This document shows, piece after piece, positions 1 to 4,859 of a stretch of DNA of 5,719 nt. The translations under genes and the position numbers were made by a program. Each line of letters begins with the position of its first letter. The first letter of the stretch is position 1. Source of the stretch: Arenicellales bacterium (lineage in GTDB: Bacteria; Pseudomonadota; Gammaproteobacteria; Arenicellales; UBA868); contig JAPKAJ010000155.1 in the NCBI GenBank assembly GCA_028825345.1, positions 1-5,719 on the forward strand, written 5' to 3'. The notes under the pieces are model-generated. The model did not search any database. It saw only the letters and a list, made by a program, of their open reading frames with translations, and had not been told where the DNA came from.

Positions 1-229
1 CGTACAGATCAAGATACTCGCCGATATCAGTGAGGCTGAATCCCAGGCGCTTGCCGCGCAGAATAAGTTGTAGCCGGCCACGTTCCCGGTGGGTATAGAT
101 CCGGGTAGTGCCCGCCCGGCGCGGATTTACCAGGCCCTTGGTTTCATAAAAACGCATCGCCCGAGGGGTGATCCCGAGCTCCCGGGCGAGCTCGGTGACC
201 GTCAACATATCACCGGTTCCGTCATTCAT
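1..229 (-). CDS. MerR-family transcriptional regulator, LiuR-like (3' end beyond window)
   Basis: Only the first 76 codons are inside the window; the gene continues past base 1. The visible part is a MerR-type winged-helix DNA-binding domain. A helix-turn-helix covers about residues 9-29 (TVTELARELGITPRAMRFYE), followed by the family signature RFYExxGL at 26-33 and a basic wing with R37, R38, R43 and Y45. The segment LILRGKRLGFSL (about 55-66) is, from memory, typical of LiuR-like regulators of branched-chain amino acid and acyl-CoA catabolism. The effector and dimerisation part is not visible. The chosen ATG (227-229) overlaps the stop of the upstream ligase as ATGA, so the two genes are probably co-transcribed and translationally coupled. 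An AAAGGG at 241-246 lies 11 bases upstream. A second Met at residue 8 (206-208) is a possible alternative start. MerR membership is near certain; the LiuR-like assignment is inference. Confidence 0.92.
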   Translation of the reverse strand, partial: MNDGTGDMLTVTELARELGITPRAMRFYETKGLVNPRRAGTTRIYTHRERGRLQLILRGKRLGFSLTDIGEYLDLY

Positions 230-1923
230 GACGTACTAGACCCTTTGTGCTTTTCCACCTCTTCGGCTACCAGTTCTTTTTTCGACAGTTTGCCAATGAT
301 GGTTTTGGGTAGCTCGAGACGGAACTCGATCCGCGAGGGCATCTCTATCTTGGAAAGCTTGTCTGCAAGGAAGGTTTTCATCTCATCTTCCGTGATCTTT
401 TCTCCCTCCTTCAGTTTGACGAAGGCCTTGGGGCTCTGGCCGCGGTAGTCATCGTCAATACCGATGACGGTCACCTCGGCAACAGCGGGGTGCAGGTAGA
501 TAGCTTCTTCGACCATTCGCGGATAGACGTTGTAGCCGCTACACAGAATAAGGTCTTTGAGTCGGTCAACCAGGAAAAAGTGTCCGTCTTCATCCATGTA
601 ACCCACATCACCGGTGCGAAACCACCCTTCGCGCAGGCTGTCGGCAGTTTCTTGTGGACGGTTCAAGTAGCCTTTCATGACCTGTGGGCCTTTTATCCAA
701 ACTTCACCGCGTTCGCCGGTGGGCACAACGTCGTTAGGTGCTTCGAGATCGTGAATCGAGATTTCTGTACCAGGTACGACCTGGCCGATCGAGCCGGGCT
801 TATTAATATCTTGCATGGCGTTACAGGTGGCGACCGGCGCGGTCTCGCTTAGACCGTAGCCTTCGACCAGCCGGCATCCTGTCAGGCGCTCAAAAGTTTC
901 TTTGACTTCAAGCGGTAGCGGCGCACCACCGGAGATGCAGTAGCGCACGGCAGATAGGTCGTACTTCGCAAGATCCGGCGCTTGGTTAATTGCGGTGTAG
1001 ATGGTCGGCACTGCCGGGAAAATAGTCGGCTTTTTCTTATTGATTGTCGCCAGGGTTTGACCCAGTTCGTAGCGGGGCAGCAGGATCATCTGTGCGCCTG
1101 CGGCAACCGCGAAGTTCATTACCGCTGTCATCGCAAAAACATGAAAAAATGGCAAAACCCCGAGTACTTTCTCTTCTCCGGGGTTCAGATCCACATACCA
1201 TAGAAGCATTTGCGACACGTTGGCCGAAAGGTTACCCTGGGTCAGCATTGCGCCCTTGGGCCGTCCTGTGGTGCCACCGGTGTACTGTAGTACTGCAATG
1301 TCGTTATCCAGATCAACGTTAACCAGACTCGGGTCGCCGTCGTTATCAAGCAGATCCTGAAAATGCACAATCGCCTCGCTGGGCTCAATGTTCGCAATCT
1401 CTTTACGTTTTAACAAGCGAAACAGAACGCTTTTAATCTTCGGTAATATCGCAGCCATCGGGCAGACAATGATCTTCTTGAGACTTTCTGTGCGTGAGAG
1501 CATCGCCGCTACTTTCGGGTAAAGCGCTTCAAGATCCATAGTGATCATGATCTCGGTATTGCTGTCATCAATCTGGAAGGCGAGCTCGCGTTCAACATAC
1601 AACGGGTTGTAGTTAACGACAGTGGCGCCAGCGCGTAACGCGCCGTAATAGCAGATAACTGAGTAAGGGGTGTTCGGTAGGCAAAGGCCGACCCGGGCAC
1701 CTGGGGTCACCCCCATTAACTGCAGGCCTTTGGCCATGTGGTTGACCTGCTCGAGCAGTTCGCCATAACTAAGACAATAATCAAGAAAATCAATTGCAGT
1801 GTTGTCGCGACAGCGTTCTGCCGTGCGCTCCAGAGTCTCGTACAGCGGGCGGCGCTCGATGCTGGCGCTCCAGTCGATACCCTCGGGATAATTGCTGAGC
1901 CAGGGATGAGTTGTGGCTTCCAT
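226..1923 (-). CDS. Long-/medium-chain acyl-CoA synthetase (FadD/PimA-like AMP-forming ligase)
   Basis: This 565-residue protein belongs to the ANL superfamily of adenylate-forming enzymes. These activate a carboxylic acid with ATP to an acyl-AMP and then form the acyl-CoA thioester. The core motifs are all present: the nucleotide-binding loop YTGGTTGRPKG (214-224), the GYGLSET motif (355-361), WFRTGD (434-439) with the ribose-binding Asp439, the hinge DRLKD (453-457), SGYNVYP (462-468) and the C-terminal catalytic lysine K545 in TIIGKLSKKE. Length is close to E. coli FadD (561). The segment around 160-180 and the SGYNVYPR form resemble proteins annotated as PimA-type dicarboxylate or long-chain CoA ligases, so substrate chain length is not settled. 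No signal peptide is seen; a cytosolic or membrane-peripheral enzyme is expected. The ATG has a strong TAAGGAGG eight bases upstream. It is the first gene of a unit with the overlapping MerR regulator, which fits regulated fatty acid or branched acyl catabolism. Confidence 0.95.
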   Translation of the reverse strand: MEATTHPWLSNYPEGIDWSASIERRPLYETLERTAERCRDNTAIDFLDYCLSYGELLEQVNHMAKGLQLMGVTPGARVGLCLPNTPYSVICYYGALRAGATVVNYNPLYVERELAFQIDDSNTEIMITMDLEALYPKVAAMLSRTESLKKIIVCPMAAILPKIKSVLFRLLKRKEIANIEPSEAIVHFQDLLDNDGDPSLVNVDLDNDIAVLQYTGGTTGRPKGAMLTQGNLSANVSQMLLWYVDLNPGEEKVLGVLPFFHVFAMTAVMNFAVAAGAQMILLPRYELGQTLATINKKKPTIFPAVPTIYTAINQAPDLAKYDLSAVRYCISGGAPLPLEVKETFERLTGCRLVEGYGLSETAPVATCNAMQDINKPGSIGQVVPGTEISIHDLEAPNDVVPTGERGEVWIKGPQVMKGYLNRPQETADSLREGWFRTGDVGYMDEDGHFFLVDRLKDLILCSGYNVYPRMVEEAIYLHPAVAEVTVIGIDDDYRGQSPKAFVKLKEGEKITEDEMKTFLADKLSKIEMPSRIEFRLELPKTIIGKLSKKELVAEEVEKHKGSSTS

Positions 1924-1931
1924 GGTGGTAC

Positions 1932-1939
1932 CCTCCTTA
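1932..1939 (-). promoter_or_regulatory. Strong Shine-Dalgarno of the acyl-CoA ligase
   Basis: On the minus strand TAAGGAGG is followed by eight bases and then ATG at 1921-1923. This near-perfect anti-16S match fixes the ligase start and suggests efficient translation. Confidence 0.9.
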
Positions 1940-1958
1940 CTTGGTTGTACGGCCCTTT

Positions 1959-1980
1959 GGAGCCTGCGTGAACCGGCTCC
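1959..1980. repeat. Inverted repeat / possible leader hairpin
   Basis: GGAGCC and GGCTCC form a perfect 6-bp inverted repeat around a 10-base loop, about 20 bases upstream of the ligase Shine-Dalgarno. No T-run follows on either strand, so it is not a canonical intrinsic terminator. It could fold in the ligase mRNA leader. A repeat this short may be chance. Confidence 0.35.
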
Positions 1981-2018
1981 GCTGGGGTTGATTGGTTTAG
2001 TATCAGTGCTTGATCAGG

Positions 2019-2228
2019 TTAGATAGCCCCGGACAAACCATCTTTGGAATGCATCCGGATGTACTTAAACTCCAGATCAAGCTTGTCAGAGCCCTGTAAA
2101 TTCTCGATCGATATACCGATTGCAAGCGGGTCTTTGAGCTTGGCAAAACTTGCCTTGGAATTGTGGCTTATGTTGCCTTGGGCGATTGTGGGTTTCAGGG
2201 TGAATGCGCTTGTTTTGAGGTTGCACAG
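2019..2228 (-). pseudogene. Start-less open frame, possible gene remnant or cryptic small protein
   Basis: The minus strand is open for 69 codons, from just after a TAA at 2229-2231 to a TAA at 2019-2021. The inferred peptide looks protein-like, with balanced composition, alternating hydrophobic and polar stretches such as PLAIGISIENLQGSDKLDLE, and few obviously rare codons. It has no ATG or GTG start and no Shine-Dalgarno. The only in-frame Met is near its end, at about codon 56, and one TTG lies a few codons later. It begins inside the palindrome cluster and would lie in the long leader of the ligase transcript. Possible readings are a decayed gene fragment, a product of a non-standard start, or a chance open frame. 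I do not recognise the family. The opposite-strand frame over the same bases looks less protein-like. Confidence 0.22.
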
Positions 2229-2251
2229 TTAACGTTAACGTCAACTATATT
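2221..2251 (+). promoter_or_regulatory. Candidate MerR-type promoter reading rightward
   Basis: A weak -35 (TTGCAC, 2221-2226) and a good -10 (TATATT, 2246-2251, 5 of 6 matches) are separated by 19 bases. The spacer is filled by the first palindrome (2228-2245). A stretched 19-bp spacer with the operator inside is the known arrangement at MerR-activated promoters. If used, transcription would start about 2258 and reach the aminotransferase at 2702 after a leader of about 440 bases. The -35 is poor without an activator. This is sequence reading only. Confidence 0.4.
2228..2245. promoter_or_regulatory. Palindromic operator 1 (ACGTTAACGT core), putative MerR/LiuR-like site
   Basis: GTTAACGTTAACGTCAAC is an 18-bp palindrome with eight of nine base pairs matched and core ACGTTAACGT. 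Its length and form suit a MerR-family dimer. As I recall, LiuR-type regulators are assigned ACGT-containing palindromes of this kind. The regulator encoded at 1-229 is the obvious candidate to bind it. Confidence 0.6.
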
Positions 2252-2276
2252 ACGCTAACGTAAATTTTGTCGTCAA
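2247..2276 (-). promoter_or_regulatory. Candidate promoter for the ligase/MerR unit
   Basis: On the minus strand, -35 TTGACG (2271-2276, 5 of 6 matches) and -10 TAATAT (2247-2252, 4 of 6) are 18 bases apart, with the second palindrome overlapping the spacer and -10. The start would be near 2240, leaving a leader of about 315 bases before the ligase ATG. A better -10 match, TATAGT (2244-2249), lies 21 bases from this -35. The -10 boxes of the two opposing promoters overlap, so the two directions would probably compete. Confidence 0.42.
2250..2263. promoter_or_regulatory. Palindromic operator 2 (ACGCTAACGT core)
   Basis: TTACGCTAACGTAA is a 14-bp palindrome with one mismatched pair and the same architecture as operator 1. 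Its centre is exactly 20 bp from the centre of operator 1, about two helical turns, which would place two bound dimers on the same DNA face. Same-face spacing of two related palindromes in an otherwise unremarkable region argues against chance. Confidence 0.55.
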
Positions 2277-2325
2277 ACTTTAATAAGGTGCTGAAAAATA
2301 ACAATAATTAATTCTATAAACACAA

Positions 2326-2338
2326 GTCTGAATCAGAC
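2326..2338. repeat. Small palindrome
   Basis: GTCTGAATCAGAC is a perfect 5-bp inverted repeat around AAT, with the innermost A/T also symmetric. It could be a minor regulator site or chance. Confidence 0.2.
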
Positions 2339-2567
2339 AGGGCGCTAACCAAGAGAGATTTCCGGCGAGATATAGTCCTGGCCGTCGGTGCAGTGCGGTT
2401 CTGGATGTGAAGGGTTGATTCAGGGGGGCTGCTTATTCTCCAAGTTCCCTGATCGGTCTTAAAGCAGTTATAACTCATTGCGGCTACGGTTCGGCTTTGG
2501 TGCCAGTAGCTATTTCGGCCGTTTGAGCTCTTTACTAGCTGGGCTACCTTAATCTACCTGGGTTAGT

Positions 2568-2576
2568 TGGGATAAT
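2568..2576 (+). promoter_or_regulatory. Weak candidate extended -10 promoter for the aminotransferase
   Basis: TGGGATAAT fits the extended -10 form (TGn followed by GATAAT, 5 of 6 matches) and has no convincing -35. It would start transcription near 2583 and give a leader of about 120 bases, more usual than the leader from the 2221-2251 promoter. Confidence 0.22.
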
Positions 2577-2692
2577 TCCCATCAATAAAGTGTTTGTGCG
2601 TTTTGCTTGAGGCATGCGATCATCAGTTCAGTTTTGAAACCTAAGTATTTAAATGTCGAGCACGGACTGTTTAGTACGTGCAGACTGAAAGT

Positions 2693-2697
2693 GGAGG
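2693..2697 (+). promoter_or_regulatory. Shine-Dalgarno deciding the aminotransferase start
   Basis: GGAGG lies four bases upstream of ATG 2702. The frame is also open from a GTG at 2678, but that GTG has no ribosome site and would place this GGAGG inside the coding region, so ATG 2702 is preferred. Confidence 0.75.
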
Positions 2698-2701
2698 ATT
2701 T

Positions 2702-3844
2702 ATGCCAGGCTTAATATCCGATGTAGACCCGCAGGGTCTGCTCGAATACTCGGTGGTCTACACCGATCGTGCGTTGAATCACATGTCGCAGTCGTTTCAG
2801 GGCGTGATGAACGACATCTCTTCAATGCTAAAGGAGGCGTACAACGCGGACGCAGTAGCTGTGGTTCCGGGCAGCGGTACCTTTGGTATGGAAGCGGTGG
2901 CGCGTCAGTTTGCAACTGGCAAGAAATGCCTGGTGGTGCGTAACGGCTGGTTTAGTTTCCGCTGGAGTCAGATCTTTGACATGGGCGATATCCCCTCCAA
3001 TCACAGTGTGCATAAGGCGAGACCCGTGGAATCGGGAAGGCATCCCGCCTACGCACCGGCACCAATTGATGAAGTAGTCGCCGCGATCCGTAGTGAAAAA
3101 CCTGATCTTGTTTTCGCGCCACATGTCGAGACTTCTGCAGGCATGATCCTGCCGGATGACTACATCAAGGCGCTTGCAGACGCGGTGCACGCACGCGGTG
3201 GGATGATGGTTCTCGACTGCATTGCCTCAGGCACTTTATGGATAGACATGCAAGCGCTTGGAGTGGATGTATTGATCAGCGCGCCGCAGAAGGGCTGGAG
3301 TGGCTCTCCGTGCGCGGGGCTTGTCATGCTTAGCGCGCTTGCGAGTGAGCGCCTGCAACAAACCGCTAGCACCAGCTTCTCCTGCGACCTCAAAAAATGG
3401 CGTGACATCATGGCTGCCTATGAAAAAGGGGGTCATGCTTATCATGCGACCATGCCCACTGATGGCCTCAAGGCCTTTGCCGAGGTGATGCGCGAGACCC
3501 AGGAGATGGGTTTTGCCAATGCTCGCGCCGCACAGGAAGAACTGGGTGCCAAAGTCCGAGAACTGCTTGTCGGTCAGGGCATCAAGAATTTGGCTGCGCC
3601 CGGTTTTGAGGCGCCCAGCGTAGTGGTCAGTTACACCGATGATGGAGAAATGCAGTCGGGCAAGAAGTTTGCTGCACTTGGTATGCAGATTGCCGCAGGC
3701 GTACCCTTGCAGTGTGATGAAGCAGAGGACTTTAAGACATTTCGCATCGGGCTATTCGGTTTGGATAAACTGCTAAATATCGACAGAACGGTTACCTCAC
3801 TGGCAAAAACGTTGAACAAGATGTCTCTTGAAGCGGTGGCCTGA
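2702..3844 (+). CDS. PLP-dependent class V aminotransferase (alanine/serine-glyoxylate aminotransferase-like)
   Basis: This 380-residue protein has the class V (fold type I) aminotransferase pattern, which moves an amino group between an amino acid and a keto acid via pyridoxal phosphate. The phosphate-binding loop PGSGTFGMEA is at 56-65, HVETSAG at 141-147, the pyridine-nitrogen Asp D172 in LDCIASG, the Schiff-base lysine K197 in SAPQKGWS, and a C-terminal Arg (R348 in FRIGLFG) that could bind the substrate carboxylate. All expected key residues are intact and the length is normal. No signal peptide is seen, so it is expected in the cytosol. It resembles proteins usually labelled alanine-glyoxylate aminotransferase family, but the true amino donor and acceptor cannot be read from sequence. 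It stands alone on the plus strand, divergent from the ligase and convergent with the propeller gene. Its TGA is followed at once by that gene's stop. Family is very likely; substrate unknown. Confidence 0.93.
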   Translation: MPGLISDVDPQGLLEYSVVYTDRALNHMSQSFQGVMNDISSMLKEAYNADAVAVVPGSGTFGMEAVARQFATGKKCLVVRNGWFSFRWSQIFDMGDIPSNHSVHKARPVESGRHPAYAPAPIDEVVAAIRSEKPDLVFAPHVETSAGMILPDDYIKALADAVHARGGMMVLDCIASGTLWIDMQALGVDVLISAPQKGWSGSPCAGLVMLSALASERLQQTASTSFSCDLKKWRDIMAAYEKGGHAYHATMPTDGLKAFAEVMRETQEMGFANARAAQEELGAKVRELLVGQGIKNLAAPGFEAPSVVVSYTDDGEMQSGKKFAALGMQIAAGVPLQCDEAEDFKTFRIGLFGLDKLLNIDRTVTSLAKTLNKMSLEAVA

Positions 3845-4765
3845 TTACAGGCCATCAAGCTGGGCGATGCCGATGGCGCTTTCACCCGCACCGCTGTAAA
3901 AAAGATAGGCCCGCCCATCTTCAACAAAGATCCCCGGGTCGCGCAGCTCGCGAAGGCGTGAGTCGGCCGCACCCACCACTGACGTAGTGGGAGGCCGATC
4001 TGCACCCTCCCAGATCAGTTCGGGACTAAGGATGACCTGCGGTCTGGAAAACTCCCAACGAGCCCAGTCATCGCGCATCCTGCACTGGCTGTGATAGATC
4101 CGTTCGGGGCAATCCCCGGTGCATGAGAAGAAAAGATGCAGCACGTCGTCCTGACACCAGAGCGCAGGATGGCGCAACTCGATGCCGCTGCCATCATTGA
4201 AAAGACGCATTGCTGGGCCGGGCTCATGTTGTGCCTCAAAAGGACCATGCCACTCGCGTGAGCGTAAAAAGATCCCCCGCCAGCTGATGGCATAGATCCA
4301 CTGGGCGTATTCAAATACCCGAAAGTAAGGGGGGCCCAGCAGCGGCCCTTCGGGCTTGAACGACAGCCCGTCTTTGGAGCAGGCCACACGAGTCATCTGA
4401 TCGCCATTGGGCAGCAGGCCATGGTAGTACATGCGGATCTGGCGCTGCGATGCATCGATATGCGCATCCGGGGAGGCAACATGGGCATAAAGGTACCCCC
4501 CGGCCAGAGTATCTGCCCAGCTTGGGCGCTCTCCAGGGGGTGGTTCTGGGGGGTCTGTGGCGGCGAACAGCGATTGCGATACGTCTAGAACCCCCGGGGT
4601 GTGTATTTTCCATGGACCCGTTAATGCATTGGCATAGGCAAGACGGATATAGGTCCCCTTGTGATGAGAAAAATAAAGGTAGTAGCGGCCCAACGGTTGT
4701 TGTACCCAGTCGGGCACGCGGATCGCACTGGGTCCGTTTATATTGGACCCTATACGCTCGTCCAT
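3845..4765 (-). CDS. Predicted five-bladed beta-propeller, glycosidase-like protein (uncharacterised)
   Basis: I count 306 residues from the first ATG. The chain has repeated propeller-blade patterns of short aromatic beta strands: GRYYLYFSHHKG (26-37), QIRMYYHG (109-116), RVFEYAQWIYAISW (149-162), DDVLHLFFSCTG (206-217) and GRAYLFYSGAGES (284-296). Acidic and His positions typical of the GH43/GH32-like fold are SPDAHID (98-104), RHPALW (198-203), WEGAD (252-256) and LRDPGIF (274-280). The overall form suggests sugar binding or hydrolysis, but I cannot assign a substrate. No signal peptide or membrane segment appears in the visible frame, so a cytosolic place is likely. The conserved-looking N-terminal block appears to continue upstream of this Met (KPIIHPGMDERIG), so the true start is probably earlier (see 4766-4816). 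It lies downstream of and in the same direction as the PanB-like gene, probably in one transcript. Fold is fairly sure; function is not. Confidence 0.8.
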   Translation of the reverse strand: MDERIGSNINGPSAIRVPDWVQQPLGRYYLYFSHHKGTYIRLAYANALTGPWKIHTPGVLDVSQSLFAATDPPEPPPGERPSWADTLAGGYLYAHVASPDAHIDASQRQIRMYYHGLLPNGDQMTRVACSKDGLSFKPEGPLLGPPYFRVFEYAQWIYAISWRGIFLRSREWHGPFEAQHEPGPAMRLFNDGSGIELRHPALWCQDDVLHLFFSCTGDCPERIYHSQCRMRDDWARWEFSRPQVILSPELIWEGADRPPTTSVVGAADSRLRELRDPGIFVEDGRAYLFYSGAGESAIGIAQLDGL

Positions 4766-4816
4766 GCCCGGATGGATAATGGGCTTATCCAGCAGGCGCG
4801 TCGCGACGATAGTTAT
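4766..4816 (-). other. Probable N-terminal extension of the propeller protein without a standard start codon
   Basis: The propeller frame stays open upstream of its first ATG to a TGA at 4847-4849, and reads ITIVATRLLDKPIIHPG directly before Met. The last part looks like a genuine first strand of the fold. This stretch has no in-frame ATG, GTG or TTG. An AAGG at 4826-4829 is nine bases before an ATA at 4814-4816, which would be a non-standard start. CTG codons at 4784-4789 are other options. Alternatively, translation begins at ATG 4858-4860, which overlaps the PanB-like stop as TAATG, and a -1 shift joins the frames. The ATG 4860 frame itself ends after ten residues at TAA 4828-4830. A sequencing error or a real lesion is equally possible. 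Confidence 0.45.
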
Positions 4817-4859
4817 GGCAGATGACCTTAGGACGGTTTGAATTCGTCAGTAGACAGCA

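Larger units (their letters stand above)
2277..2701. other. Long intergenic stretch with no recognised gene
   Basis: About 425 bases between the operator cluster and the aminotransferase start. The first 50 bases are AT-rich (to about 2320) and a small palindrome lies at 2326-2338. All reading frames are interrupted and nothing resembles tRNA. I could not identify a riboswitch or a terminator with a T-tract. The length alone leaves room for a small RNA or a structured leader, but I cannot point to one. Confidence 0.5.

Noticed and set aside
490..852. Plus-strand open frame opposite the acyl-CoA ligase
   Set aside because: It lies entirely within a gene with clear ANL motifs on the other strand; no recognisable domain.
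1959..1980. Intrinsic terminator upstream of the ligase
   Set aside because: The hairpin has no T-tract on either strand and there is no upstream gene for it to end.
2044..2232. Plus-strand 62-residue open frame in the intergenic region
   Set aside because: No ribosome site, poor protein character, and it crosses operator 1. The minus strand over the same bases looks more coding-like.
2678..2701. GTG at 2678 as start of the aminotransferase
   Set aside because: No Shine-Dalgarno precedes it, whereas GGAGG at 2693-2697 serves ATG 2702. The extra residues QTESGGF are translated ribosome-site sequence.
2828..3190. Minus-strand open frame opposite the aminotransferase
   Set aside because: Antisense to intact catalytic motifs, with no family likeness and no ribosome site.
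4015..4389. Minus-strand frame overlapping the propeller gene
   Set aside because: A shifted frame of the propeller gene, rich in Cys, Pro and Arg as shadows often are; no motif.
4450..4779. Plus-strand open frame opposite the 5' part of the propeller gene
   Set aside because: Antisense shadow with no ribosome site or domain.
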